The notes: generated from the sequence alone by a model not told the origin. A stretch of 64,000 nucleotides of DNA from Aequorivita aquimaris (GCF_001573155.1 NZ_JRWG01000001.1:248001-312000); one strand, 5' to 3'. Shown: positions 1-9,414, counted from the stretch's first letter. Made by a program: numbers and translations.

Positions 1-1
1 C

Positions 2-697
2 CTTTATACCAAACAATGGACCTTAGCCCAACAATTTGCTACAGAGGTAATAGAAAATAATGGGTGGGAACCTAACGTGGAGAATGTTTTTATTAAAAGC
101 AGCCCCTCCACCCTTTGGCAATTCTCTCCCAACAGGGAGGGAGACCCAACCCATGAAGGTGAAATTTTCGTAATCCCTTATGCTCCGCCCAACGAAAGAG
201 TGCTCAGTACTCAGATAATTCAGGCCTTTGAAGAAGGCGATTTACGCAAGGAGAATTGGGTCGGGGAAATTTCTGATGGCACACAATCTTGGTATTTTCC
301 ATATAAATATAAAATTGGCATAGGGGGTAACAATCCGCAGGAATACTCAATAGTGTTTCGCATGGCAGAACAATATTTAATACGCGCAGAAGCAACAACA
401 ATGTTGGGTGATATGGAGACGGCAAAAGCAGATCTCAATAAGATTCGATCCCGTGCAGATCTTGGCAATACCACAGCCGTTTCCCAAGGCGAAATGCTCG
501 AAGCCATTCTCCACGAAAGGATGACCGAATTATTCAGTGAACATGGACATCGCTTCTTTGACCTTAAAAGAACGGGAAACCTAGATTCGGCCCTTTCCTT
601 CAAGCCAGGATGGGAAAGCAATGACCGGCTCCTTCCAATTCCCGAAAGGGAAATCCTTTTAAACCCCAACTTACAACCTCAAAATGAAGGATATTGA
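2..697 (+). CDS. SusD/RagB-family outer-membrane lipoprotein, C-terminal part (5'-truncated by window edge)
   Basis: The reading frame is open from base 2, so the start lies upstream of the window. SusD/RagB proteins are surface lipoproteins that cap a SusC-type TonB-dependent transporter and help import glycans or peptides. What is visible is the typical C-terminal half: the helical segment around FRMAEQYLIRAEA, then ADLNKIRSRADL, HERMTELFSEHGHRFFDLKR, and the family-typical ending LLPIPEREILLNPNLQPQNEGY, split here only by short gaps. A SusC partner is expected just upstream but cannot be seen. The stop codon overlaps the start of the S9 peptidase gene by 14 bases, so the two are probably translationally coupled. 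The peptidase partner suggests a RagB-like peptide-binding role; that is inference. Confidence 0.93.
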   Translation, partial: LYTKQWTLAQQFATEVIENNGWEPNVENVFIKSSPSTLWQFSPNREGDPTHEGEIFVIPYAPPNERVLSTQIIQAFEEGDLRKENWVGEISDGTQSWYFPYKYKIGIGGNNPQEYSIVFRMAEQYLIRAEATTMLGDMETAKADLNKIRSRADLGNTTAVSQGEMLEAILHERMTELFSEHGHRFFDLKRTGNLDSALSFKPGWESNDRLLPIPEREILLNPNLQPQNEGY

Positions 698-3341
698 AAT
701 GGATAGAGAAATAAAAAACATCAAATTACTTTGGATTAGCAAGTACCCAGTAATTTTTTTCATCCTTTTGCTGTCGGCCTGTCCCCTTTGGGGGCAAGTC
801 GGCCAAAGGGCGTTAGAAAAAAAGGATTATGGGCTATGGGAAACTGCACTTCCCCATAAAATCTCCTTCGATGGAAAATGGACTTCCTATGGAATCAGGG
901 ATTCTAAAGACCAATATGATATGCTGGTTCAAAATATTTTCACAGGAGAAAAGTTGAGGGTTTCCAATTGTTATAAACACACCTTTTCCGGAGATGGCAA
1001 ATGGTTTGTAGCCTTAAATTCAGACTCCCTATTTGTGAAAATGAATCTAGAAAAGAGAATAAAAGAAGAGAGCTCTAAAATATCCAACTTTCAAATATCT
1101 AAGGACTCCAAATGGCTTGCCTATTTAAAGAAAATTTCCAGTAATACCTCTACCCTCTTTTTGGAAAATTTAAAGAATGGATCTAATGAAAAGTTTGAAA
1201 TGGTTAACAGTTATGAGATTTCGCCAAATGCAGCATATTTGGCCCTCGTTAAGAAAGATTTGGATGGCTATAAACTTTCAATAATTAATATGAATACCAA
1301 AAAACCAATCAATGTTTACCATTTAAATAATTCCATTTCAAAAATACTTTGGTCGCCCGACAGCAAGGGGATCGCCTTTTTTGAGAAACTGGAAAATGGA
1401 AACAATGAAGTTTATTGGTGGGTCGATATTAAGGATTCCAGCAGTTTAATGAAGTTTGGAACAACTTCCAAGAATTTATTTTTCAATGAAACCGCCCATA
1501 CCCAACCTATGTTCTCTGCCAATGGAAAAATGTTATTCTTCCAGACCAATGTAAAAGCCGACATCGAAAAGGCATTCGCAAGTGGGGTGCCAACAGAGGT
1601 AGAAATATGGAATAGTAAGGACGAGTTTTTGCATCCGGCTTTTGAAAATTATACAAAAAATTTAAATAACACCAGCCTTACTGTTGCATGGGAAAAAAAC
1701 AAATGGCAGCACATAGGCACCCCAGAGACCAATAGGATTGTCTTTGGAGATGGGAATCGTTTCGTCTATACCTATAGTTTTAAGGAGACAATCATGGCTG
1801 CTGTAGATAAAGACGTTCCCTCACAAATATTTGTTACTGATCTTCTCACTGGCAAACGCAAACCTGTTCTTGAAAGGATAACAAAAACCGAGTATAAGGT
1901 ATCGCCCTCTGGAAGATATTTGGCATATGTTCAAAATGGAAATTGGAATATCTATGATGCAGAAAAAGATACTTATACCGATATAACCTCACGCTTGGGA
2001 GTATCTTTTGTAGATACGCTTCTTAATAAAGAAATTCCAAATAGTTCCTACGGGAATCCTGGATGGAGCAAAAATGAAAAGGAAATAATCTTATATGATG
2101 AATTCGATGTATGGGCCATATCCCCAACGGGATCCATAATAAAGCGTTTAACCAAGGGAAGGGAAACTAATACAAAATATCGCATCCATAACTTCACCAA
2201 TGATTTTTACGAAAATATTCCTTTTGGAACAATGCATGCCGGTTATAGTTTTGACCTAAGTGAAGGAATTATTCTGAACATCCAAAACAATGATGACGGC
2301 AGTACAGGATATGCTTTCTATACATTTAAGAATGGAATGTACAAGATTGTTCAAAAGGATGCCTTGATCTCTAATTTACGCTTGTCAGAAGATGGTAACA
2401 CAATCGTATATACCGAGGAACGGTATGACCACCCGCGTACTATTTATTCGCAACATCTTGATGGAAAGGAAAGAAAAGTTCTTTATCAATCCAATCCACA
2501 GCATTTTGATTATCGCTGGGGCCATGAAGAGTTGGTGCATTTTAATACCCCAAATGGCACTGCGCTTAAAGGAATACTTTATTATCCCGCCAATTTTGAT
2601 CCGAAAAAAAAATATCCCCTCATAGTATCCTGTTATGAAATACAATCTGATGGACTCTACACCTACTATAATCCATCAGAATATGACTCAACGGGCTTCA
2701 ATATTCCAAATTTTACCAATCAAGGATATTTTATTTTTCTACCCGATATTTTATATAAAATTGGGGATACAGGGATGTCGGCGGTTGAATGCATGATAGC
2801 CGGTGTAGAAAAGGTAAAGAAATACTCCTTCATTGATGGTACAAAAATAGGATTGCAGGGCCATTCTTTTGGAGGATATGAAACTATGTTTACTATTACC
2901 CAAACCGATATTTTTGCCACCGCAGTAGCGGGAGCAGGTTCCAGTAATTTGCTTAGTTTTTACTTTTCGATGGCCTGGGTTTGGCATAGGCCTCAGTCCT
3001 GGCGTTTTGAAAAGCAACAGTGGCGAATGGGGGATACGTATTTTAACAATCCAAAGGCATACAATAACAATTCGCCCATTCTAAATGCGCCAAATATTAC
3101 AACCCCTTTATTGAGTTGGGCGGGCAAATTGGACGGAAATGTGAATTGGGAACAGACCTTGGAGTTTTTTCTTGCGCTAAGAAAGCTCGATAAAGAAAAT
3201 ATTATGTTGTTGTATCCAAATGAGGGACACTACATGGGAAATCCAAAGAATCAATTGGATCTTACCCATAAATTGGAAGATTGGTTTAATTTTTATTTAA
3301 AGGATGCACCTGCAGCACCTTGGATGAAGAAGGTACATTAA
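684..3341 (+). CDS. Secreted S9-family (prolyl oligopeptidase-like) serine peptidase
   Basis: The protein has 885 residues: a basic, hydrophobic N-terminal signal (VIFFILLLSACPLWGQ), a long beta-propeller-like region (about residues 40-620) with repeated phrases such as SPDSKGIAFFE and SPSGRYLAYVQ, and a C-terminal alpha/beta-hydrolase domain. The catalytic triad is visible: Ser728 in GHSFGGYE, Asp817 in GKLDGNV and His849 in NEGHYMG. The family cleaves oligopeptides and acts after export to the periplasm or outer membrane. A second ATG lies in frame at 699, and that shorter form begins closer to the signal sequence; I keep 684 because it overlaps the upstream SusD-like stop, as in coupled genes. 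The SusD neighbour suggests processing of imported peptides. A strong terminator follows. Confidence 0.92.
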   Translation: MKDIEMDREIKNIKLLWISKYPVIFFILLLSACPLWGQVGQRALEKKDYGLWETALPHKISFDGKWTSYGIRDSKDQYDMLVQNIFTGEKLRVSNCYKHTFSGDGKWFVALNSDSLFVKMNLEKRIKEESSKISNFQISKDSKWLAYLKKISSNTSTLFLENLKNGSNEKFEMVNSYEISPNAAYLALVKKDLDGYKLSIINMNTKKPINVYHLNNSISKILWSPDSKGIAFFEKLENGNNEVYWWVDIKDSSSLMKFGTTSKNLFFNETAHTQPMFSANGKMLFFQTNVKADIEKAFASGVPTEVEIWNSKDEFLHPAFENYTKNLNNTSLTVAWEKNKWQHIGTPETNRIVFGDGNRFVYTYSFKETIMAAVDKDVPSQIFVTDLLTGKRKPVLERITKTEYKVSPSGRYLAYVQNGNWNIYDAEKDTYTDITSRLGVSFVDTLLNKEIPNSSYGNPGWSKNEKEIILYDEFDVWAISPTGSIIKRLTKGRETNTKYRIHNFTNDFYENIPFGTMHAGYSFDLSEGIILNIQNNDDGSTGYAFYTFKNGMYKIVQKDALISNLRLSEDGNTIVYTEERYDHPRTIYSQHLDGKERKVLYQSNPQHFDYRWGHEELVHFNTPNGTALKGILYYPANFDPKKKYPLIVSCYEIQSDGLYTYYNPSEYDSTGFNIPNFTNQGYFIFLPDILYKIGDTGMSAVECMIAGVEKVKKYSFIDGTKIGLQGHSFGGYETMFTITQTDIFATAVAGAGSSNLLSFYFSMAWVWHRPQSWRFEKQQWRMGDTYFNNPKAYNNNSPILNAPNITTPLLSWAGKLDGNVNWEQTLEFFLALRKLDKENIMLLYPNEGHYMGNPKNQLDLTHKLEDWFNFYLKDAPAAPWMKKVH

Positions 3342-3342
3342 A

Positions 3343-3373
3343 AAAAGGCTAGCCCAATTTAGGCTAGCCTTTT
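3343..3373. terminator. Bidirectional rho-independent terminator
   Basis: The arms AAAAGGCTAGCC (3343-3354) and GGCTAGCCTTTT (3362-3373) pair perfectly around a 7-base loop, with A-runs on the left and T-runs on the right. It lies between the converging S9 peptidase gene and the DUF6520 gene, and so can serve both. Confidence 0.9.
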
Positions 3374-3388
3374 CCGTTTTAAATTAAA

Positions 3389-3637
3389 TTAATTTAATTT
3401 AAACGCCGGAAGTCCGCAAGTGGCTTTTAATTCAAAAGCTGTCATTCCATTAGGGGCTGTACATCCACGAGTACCAGAAATACCACAATGTACCTCGGTA
3501 TCACAAGGCGTATTAACGCTAATGTAACCTGGAGCCCAAAGGGTGTCCTCGGTTTCAATTTGGCTTGCAAAAGCACTACCAACTGCAATTACCACGGCCA
3601 AAATTGGCAATAGTAATTTGTTTCTCATTTTTTTCAT
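3389..3637 (-). CDS. DUF6520-family small exported Cys-rich protein
   Basis: This is an 82-residue protein with a clear Sec signal: MKKMRNK, a hydrophobic stretch LLLPILAVVIAVGSAFAS, then a short mature part. The mature part has four cysteines (CDTEVHC, RGC, ATCG) that could form two disulfides after export. It matches my knowledge of the flavobacterial DUF6520 family (short, same KKMRNKLLLPILAVV start), whose function is unknown. It lies 81 bases downstream of the MauE/DoxX-like gene on the same strand, a pairing I recall as recurrent in Flavobacteriaceae. Since MauE-like proteins are tied to periplasmic disulfide formation, the membrane protein may oxidise or mature this peptide; that is inference. 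Confidence 0.8.
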   Translation of the reverse strand: MKKMRNKLLLPILAVVIAVGSAFASQIETEDTLWAPGYISVNTPCDTEVHCGISGTRGCTAPNGMTAFELKATCGLPAFKLN

Positions 3638-3718
3638 AATATAAATATTTGAATTAAAATTATGATCTACTCTCTTATACAGGTTTTCGATCTCATCCCT
3701 GTCACCGTACAGTATTTT

Positions 3719-5224
3719 CTATTCGTCCTTAGCAAGGGTAAAATTTTTTTCTTTCAGTTTATAGGTAATTAAATAATTATCAATTAAAGCGTACAAATGC
3801 AGATTTTTAACTTCAAATTCCCTCAGTTTATTTAGACCCAGATGGTATAGATAAAAACTGAATTTATAGGTTTGGTCAGAAAGGTCATATACGTCAATAA
3901 TGGAGGCAACATTTATAATTTCATCGGATTCATATTTCCCCAAACGGTCACTTTGGATAAAAAGGAAATTGCCATATGTGGCGGCCCACAAATTGACCAA
4001 AATTGGGTTTTTACCTAATTTCTTCTGATTCTTGGAAGAAAGAGTACGCACATCTAATTGGGCTCGGGAAATGGTATCAATGGTCGTTCCGATATAGTCA
4101 AGGGAAAAATCATTATTTGCGACCATAAATTCATTTCTATAGAAATACACGTAAATTATTTTTTGCAATTGCCTATTGTAGAGTAGAAGCCCATCGGTAT
4201 CAAAAAAGGGATCTCCATCCGCTTCTAAAAGATTTGGATATACATGGGTTATGGTCGTGTCTCCAATAGTTTGCATTCCTAAAATATTGGCAGTAGTTTT
4301 TGGATTGAATAAACGAATGGCAAAGTGATTATCACTAAGATATTTAGCCCTAAGAAATTGTTCCTTTCCCATAAAATTATTAGAGGCAATAAAGTCAGTA
4401 GATTTGCCTTTAAAAATTATGGGCACAGTACCATCCAAAGTGTAAAAGACCGTGTCTTCAACCAGTGTAGTAATGGAACGGTAAGGGAGTTCTTTGTTGG
4501 ACAATTTAATCAGATGGAACACAGTATCCCGCAATTCCTTACCTACCGCCAAAATATGTAAGGGTGCCGAGATGTTGCCCAGATAAATACTATCCTCGGT
4601 AATTCCAGCGATATAATATGAATTATATTTAATATCAAATCGCTGCAACTCATTTGCAGGTTGATGCGGATACCTCCGCTGAAACGCATTGTTCCGATGC
4701 ATCTTCTTCTCCGAAAAGGCAAACAATAGCGTAACAGTACCAATACCAAAAATGACAAGGGTGGCCAGCATTACCAAAGTCTTTTTAGGTTTTTCTTGCA
4801 AGGATAAAAAGACCGCCACCCCCGCCAGGATTATAAAAACAATATTAAAAATAAGATGTTGCGTCCAGCTAAGTTTTTCGAGTACCCCACCACAGGAACA
4901 GGGTATAAATTCGGAGAAATTAAGAATGATATAGATATAGGCCGTAAACATCACCATTAAGGTAAAGGCAGCATAAAGGGCAGGGATTCTATATTTGGGA
5001 ATTGTTAATAAAATGGCAATGAGTATTTCCAGACCTGGAACTGCCCAGGCAATAATCCCGGCATATGCACTGAGCAAGGGCGACTGCGCCAACTGCACGC
5101 TAAAAGTCTCAAAATCCAAAGCTTTACTTACTGCAGCATAAACAAACAACAAGACAAATAAATAAGATACTCCACCTACGAAGTGCTTTTTGAGAAATAT
5201 CAATATGGATTTTACAAAGGTCAT
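3719..5224 (-). CDS. MauE/DoxX-family redox-associated membrane protein with C-terminal beta-rich domain
   Basis: A 501-residue protein. Residues 15-145 form four membrane helices of the MauE/DoxX type and include CSCGG (Cys109 and Cys111), a redox-active-looking pair at the membrane edge. MauE is needed for disulfide maturation of methylamine dehydrogenase, and relatives work with quinones or thioredoxin-like partners. A further hydrophobic segment (about 148-168) leads to a roughly 330-residue extracytoplasmic part, rich in predicted beta strands and without a motif I can name. That tail makes the protein far longer than MauE itself (about 180 residues). It precedes the DUF6520 gene on the same strand and has a candidate promoter just upstream. 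Its substrate is unknown. Confidence 0.82.
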   Translation of the reverse strand: MTFVKSILIFLKKHFVGGVSYLFVLLFVYAAVSKALDFETFSVQLAQSPLLSAYAGIIAWAVPGLEILIAILLTIPKYRIPALYAAFTLMVMFTAYIYIILNFSEFIPCSCGGVLEKLSWTQHLIFNIVFIILAGVAVFLSLQEKPKKTLVMLATLVIFGIGTVTLLFAFSEKKMHRNNAFQRRYPHQPANELQRFDIKYNSYYIAGITEDSIYLGNISAPLHILAVGKELRDTVFHLIKLSNKELPYRSITTLVEDTVFYTLDGTVPIIFKGKSTDFIASNNFMGKEQFLRAKYLSDNHFAIRLFNPKTTANILGMQTIGDTTITHVYPNLLEADGDPFFDTDGLLLYNRQLQKIIYVYFYRNEFMVANNDFSLDYIGTTIDTISRAQLDVRTLSSKNQKKLGKNPILVNLWAATYGNFLFIQSDRLGKYESDEIINVASIIDVYDLSDQTYKFSFYLYHLGLNKLREFEVKNLHLYALIDNYLITYKLKEKNFTLAKDE

Positions 5225-5260
5225 TTTTTGAATTTAAGTCTATGCTTTACTTAACATCCA

Positions 5261-5268
5261 CAAAATTA
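5261..5268 (-). promoter_or_regulatory. Candidate -7 box for the MauE/DUF6520 operon
   Basis: Read on the minus strand, the bases are TAATTTTG, an exact match to the Bacteroidetes -7 consensus TAnnTTTG, 37 bases before the MauE-like start codon. I see no convincing -33 TTTG at the usual distance, so this is a weak call. Confidence 0.4.
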
Positions 5269-5480
5269 ACCAACTAGAGAACGAACATAGGTTGTTTCTG
5301 CCTTACTATATAGAGGGTTTAACCTTTCAGTTTGTAAGGAATTTCCGCCAAAAGTAAAATTGAGATAACGAAAAAGTAAGGAGTCTTAAATAATTTTTGA
5401 AGTCTTATATCTTATGTCTAAGGGTCCTACATTCACAATTCTAAATATTATTAAACCTTAAAAATTTGCGATAGAACAAT

Positions 5481-6164
5481 TCAAATAAACCCAAGCTCCC
5501 GGGCCTTTAATAAAAGTTGTCGATCATCCGCTTCTTCTATATCAAAAAGTAATTTTATATGCCGCTTCCTTTTTTCGATGGCCGCAATAGAAAAAGGTAA
5601 GATTTCCGGTAGCTCTTTCATTTTTATACCCTGCGATAGTTCATACAATAACATCCTATCCCATTTATCAAGTAAAAAATCATGACTTATAGATTTCCGC
5701 AAGGATTTCAGTACACTTTTACTGTAGAAAGGAGGATCTTTCAAAACCTCTAAAATTGCCGGTAATAAAATGCCCGTACTAATATCACCCTTGATTAAAA
5801 AACCATCCGGATTAATACTTTTAAAAATGGTGTGTATTCTGTAATTATTATTAAACGTAGTCGCTATAATAATCTTTGAATTTGGAAAACGGTCTCTAAT
5901 CTCTAAACCAATATCTTCTCCAGATAAATGAGTCCCATCTTTCGACTCTGGAATTTTTATGTCCAAAAAAACCAAATCAATATGCTGTCCAGTAGATTGA
6001 ATCCTGTCAAGAAGTTCCAATGCAGTATCGCAACTATTTGCTTCCGAAATAGTAAAGTTCAATGTAGCATTCGCTGCCTCAATATCCATTAAAGAATTTC
6101 TATAAGCTTCAATAAGCAATGGATGGTCATCTATAATTATAGTATTCAAGTTTTTTGTACTCAT
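5481..6164 (-). CDS. Response regulator (receiver plus NarL/LuxR-like HTH)
   Basis: 227 residues. The N-terminal receiver has the acidic pair Asp12-Asp13 (IIIDDHP), the phospho-acceptor Asp68 in VFLDIKIPE and the conserved Lys125 in GFLIKGD. The C-terminal part (about 160-227) contains a helix-turn-helix of the LuxR type, seen as LLYELSQGIKMKELPE followed by AAIEKRKRHIKLLF; it is more divergent than usual NarL proteins. Its ATG overlaps the stop of the upstream histidine kinase by four bases, so the two form a two-component pair made from one transcript. Targets are unknown; the neighbouring MauE/DUF6520 genes downstream on the same strand are candidates. Confidence 0.9.
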   Translation of the reverse strand: MSTKNLNTIIIDDHPLLIEAYRNSLMDIEAANATLNFTISEANSCDTALELLDRIQSTGQHIDLVFLDIKIPESKDGTHLSGEDIGLEIRDRFPNSKIIIATTFNNNYRIHTIFKSINPDGFLIKGDISTGILLPAILEVLKDPPFYSKSVLKSLRKSISHDFLLDKWDRMLLYELSQGIKMKELPEILPFSIAAIEKRKRHIKLLFDIEEADDRQLLLKARELGFI

Positions 6165-8194
6165 AATTTTTCATCATTTGGAATTGTTACGGAGATAACC
6201 GTCCCCTTTCCTACCTCACTGGAAATATTAAATATTCCTTTTAACTTTTTTGTTCGGGATTTCATATTGCGCAAACCAATCCCACTAGTGTGAATGGATC
6301 TCGTGAAACCTTTTCCAGTATCACTTATTTTCAATTCAACAAAATCACCTTCTTTTCTAAGGGAAACACTAACTAGTTTGGCTTCCGCATGTTTTATGCA
6401 ATTTTGTAACGCCTCCTCCAAAATTCTATAAATATTGGTTTTAAAATAATCATCAAAGCCCTCCCAATCTACACAAGGGTCTGCATAATATTCATATTCA
6501 AAACCGCCACTATCGGCCCTCTCTTTAATTAACTGTTCCATCCATCGAATAAATCGTGTATCACTCAGCATAATCTCATTTTGTAAGTCGTGGCTAATTC
6601 TTCTAATTTCCCTTTCCACCAAATCTAAATGATTTAACAACTTCAGATGCGCTTCTATAACCTCCCTTTCCCCTTCTAGCTTTAAACGCTCCCAATTCAA
6701 TCTAATCCCTAAAATTCTTGCGAGAATCCCATCGTGTAGCTCTTCCGAAATTCTGCGTCTTTCCTCAAGCTTCGCTTTCTCAGCGCTTGCTATTTCCTTT
6801 AAAGTCAATAAATAAATCTGTTCATCCGCTTGTTGCTGTTTAACCTCAAATTCCAATGCCTTATTTTTAGATCGTTGCCTAAGAAGCACTACAATTAAAA
6901 TTAAAATTGTTATCAAAAAAATACTACCAATAACTATCCACAATCGTGTTCGTTCCAATCTCTCGTTTTTATGAATGTAACTATCGGTTTCATAGTGTAT
7001 TCGAGCAAATTTATTTCGAACTTTTCTTTCTTCTTGATTCAATTCTTCAGTTAACGATATATGTTTTTTCAAATAAAAGTTTCGCCCCTCCGTATTCGTT
7101 TTCGCTAAAAGTAAAAGCGCATCCAAAGCGTCCCGCTTTAAATCAATTTTATTCGCCAAATCAAAAGCAGTTTCAGCATTAGCCCTGGCCTTTACTGTAT
7201 CTTTTACAGCCAAATAATATTGTGAAAGATGGATATAGCTCATCACACGCCCTTCTTGATTTCCAATACTATCGCGTAGCTGTAACGCTTTATAGAATGG
7301 ACTTGGCAACGTTTCAAACTCCCTTAATAATAGCAAACTCATAGACCTATTATCCAAAATTCTGGCATATAATGCAGGATCCAAGTTTCCGATCTCTTTA
7401 TTGGAAACAACGCGATCAAATGCCTCTATGGCTTCCTTTTGATTTCCTGTTTTCTGATATACCATCCCAATATTATTTTGGGTGTCAAAATAGTAAATTG
7501 GGTTACGCGATGTTTTTTCCCAATAATTTAAAGCAGTATCATAATTCCGAAGTGCCTCATCATATTCCCCTAAATTTTTATGGACTACCCCCAAATGGTT
7601 ATAGCATAAATATAATTGAGTGTACTTCTTGTCTTTTTCAAATAGAGCAATGGCCTGATATAGTAAGTTTTCGCTGGCAGTGTACTCTTTCAATCGTCCG
7701 CTGATAAAAGCCATATTATATAGCATTTTTCCAGCGTAGTAATCATTGCTATCTTGAAAAAACCTGTATGCTTTCCGATAATGAAAATAGCTGCTGTCAA
7801 GTTTATTTCTCTCCAAAAAATAAATTCCATAATTCCAATGAACATTTCCTAATGCCAGGGAATCATTCCGCTTTTTGGCTAATAACATTCCATTTTTACC
7901 GGAATCTAAAAATAGCGCAGTATCACTTTGGGAAGCAGCCAAATATGAAATTTTGCTATAATAAGCCATTCGCAGACTATCATCTTTAGTAAAAATATTT
8001 TGGTGATAGGCAGCTCTTAGGTTTTTCAATCTTTCTTCGGGCATTAATCTTGAATCCTTTGCCTTAACAAGAAGGGAATCTATTTTTGTCGTAGCTGGCA
8101 CAACTCCAGAAGATCTTTCATTACAATTTAAAATGAATGTGCTTAAAGTAACTACTGCTATGCCGCGAATAAGAAAAGAAGGATACGCTTTCAA
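6161..8194 (-). CDS. TPR-containing sensor histidine kinase (HisKA_3/NarX-DegS type)
   Basis: 677 residues: a possible lipoprotein-like signal (FILNC, Cys24), tetratricopeptide repeats from about 55 to 370, one membrane helix at 419-438, a short coiled coil, then the HisKA_3 dimerisation domain with the phospho-accepting His487 in ISEELHDGILAR, and a HATPase domain at about 560-677 with ILEEALQNCIKHA, ISDTGKGF and GIGLRNM. Kinases of this flavobacterial architecture sense an envelope signal through the TPR part and phosphorylate a NarL-type regulator. The partner is the next gene, overlapped by four bases. The lipobox is not canonical, so a plain signal peptide or N-terminal anchor is equally possible. 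Confidence 0.9.
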   Translation of the reverse strand: MKAYPSFLIRGIAVVTLSTFILNCNERSSGVVPATTKIDSLLVKAKDSRLMPEERLKNLRAAYHQNIFTKDDSLRMAYYSKISYLAASQSDTALFLDSGKNGMLLAKKRNDSLALGNVHWNYGIYFLERNKLDSSYFHYRKAYRFFQDSNDYYAGKMLYNMAFISGRLKEYTASENLLYQAIALFEKDKKYTQLYLCYNHLGVVHKNLGEYDEALRNYDTALNYWEKTSRNPIYYFDTQNNIGMVYQKTGNQKEAIEAFDRVVSNKEIGNLDPALYARILDNRSMSLLLLREFETLPSPFYKALQLRDSIGNQEGRVMSYIHLSQYYLAVKDTVKARANAETAFDLANKIDLKRDALDALLLLAKTNTEGRNFYLKKHISLTEELNQEERKVRNKFARIHYETDSYIHKNERLERTRLWIVIGSIFLITILILIVVLLRQRSKNKALEFEVKQQQADEQIYLLTLKEIASAEKAKLEERRRISEELHDGILARILGIRLNWERLKLEGEREVIEAHLKLLNHLDLVEREIRRISHDLQNEIMLSDTRFIRWMEQLIKERADSGGFEYEYYADPCVDWEGFDDYFKTNIYRILEEALQNCIKHAEAKLVSVSLRKEGDFVELKISDTGKGFTRSIHTSGIGLRNMKSRTKKLKGIFNISSEVGKGTVISVTIPNDEKL

Positions 8195-8272
8195 AACAAT
8201 TCATATTTGGGGTAACACAAATTTAGTAAAGCCTTTCCATTTAAGAAAAGGCTCTACTTTGCAGGTCATACT

Positions 8273-8425
8273 TTAGTCCTTATCGTTATCGGGCCTTACA
8301 CTGTCATCATCTCCTGTGTTTACAACTGTTCGTACTTCGTTGGTTTCAGTTAATGCAGTAGGTGTGCACGAGACAAATAATCCTGATAATAGTAGTATCA
8401 GACATAAAAGTGATAAAATTTTCAT
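8273..8425 (-). CDS. Small putative lipoprotein (50 aa)
   Basis: The frame is open further upstream to 8488, but the ATG at 8425 gives a protein that starts directly with a lipoprotein signal: MKILSLLCLILLLSGLFVSC, then a short acidic tail ending in GDDDSVRPDNDKD. LFVSC is an acceptable lipobox, with the cysteine at position 20. The mature part is only about 30 residues. I do not recognise the family. It sits between the histidine kinase and the LytTR regulator on the same strand, so it may be a signal or modulator of that regulatory group; this is only inferred from position. Confidence 0.55.
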   Translation of the reverse strand: MKILSLLCLILLLSGLFVSCTPTALTETNEVRTVVNTGDDDSVRPDNDKD

Positions 8426-8645
8426 GATAAAATTATTTAAGTGAAATAATAGATAGTTCAGATCACCGCTTTGATGATCTATATTCACTTGTGCACAAGG
8501 AAAGCCGGTCGGGGAATACCAGCAAGGAGAGCAACTTCCTTAAATCGAAAATAAAATAATAGGTCTATTAAATAAGTAAATTTTAAACTGCTTTTTGTGA
8601 AACCATAACTCCCCATGGTATAACCTCCATTTCTCATGGTAAAAC

Positions 8646-9374
8646 TTAAAATGAACGATTTCCTATTAAGCGTTCCAACACTTCCATATTATTTAAATAT
8701 TTCTCCGAAAATGGAATCCGTTCCTTTCTTCTCTTCAACATTATAAACTGTTTACAGTGATTAATTCTAAAAATCTGGGAAGCATTTATGATATAGCTCT
8801 TTTGAATCCGCACAAATGGAGCCGAAAGTCTATTTTCAAAATGTTTAAGGGAATTAAAAACAGGTAGTATCCTCCCATCTTTTAAATGGATATCAACATT
8901 GTTGTTATCTGCTTTCAAATAAAGAATATCAGATACATTAAGGTAGTACGCCTCCTTTGGTGAAGAAATTGTCAAAATCCTATCCTTCTTAATAATTTGA
9001 TTTCTGCAGATTGATAAGGATTCAAATAATGCTTCCCTTGAGTAAGGCTTCATTCTAACATCAGTAAAACCTTTTTTAAGAGCATAAAATGCCTTTTTAT
9101 AATCGGAAGTCAGACCTACAACACAGGCACTCTTAAAAAACTTACTGTTCAGTATATTTTCTTCTTGAAAGTCAATGTCTAAAATATCCAAATCCAGCAG
9201 GATAATACGTGGATCATAAGTCATTAGAGACGCTAAGGAACAATGCAAATCCATTGATTTGCCCACCATTTTATAATCCGGAGAATTTAAACAAAATTCC
9301 GACATATAACCGTCAAGTTTTGAATCGTTAGAAATTGAATAGATGGTTATCAAAACTGTAATTTTCCAGTTCAA
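8646..9374 (-). CDS. LytTR-family transcriptional regulator with degenerate receiver domain
   Basis: 242 residues. The C-terminal part (about 140-240) is a LytTR DNA-binding domain: YLNVSDILYLKADNNNVDIH, then HFENRLSAPFVRIQKSYIIN and ASQIFRINH. The N-terminal part resembles a receiver and keeps an acidic site in IILLDLDILD (Asp61/Asp63), but the acidic pair normally found near residue 8-10 is absent; the sequence there reads ITVLITIYSISND. The protein may therefore be phosphorylation-independent or regulated differently. No LytS/YehU-type kinase is adjacent; the nearest kinase is the NarX-like one about 450 bases downstream. Confidence 0.85.
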   Translation of the reverse strand: MNWKITVLITIYSISNDSKLDGYMSEFCLNSPDYKMVGKSMDLHCSLASLMTYDPRIILLDLDILDIDFQEENILNSKFFKSACVVGLTSDYKKAFYALKKGFTDVRMKPYSREALFESLSICRNQIIKKDRILTISSPKEAYYLNVSDILYLKADNNNVDIHLKDGRILPVFNSLKHFENRLSAPFVRIQKSYIINASQIFRINHCKQFIMLKRRKERIPFSEKYLNNMEVLERLIGNRSF

Positions 9375-9414
9375 TAATAATATTCACTTTCATAAAAAAA
9401 GAAGTAGGGTTTCG

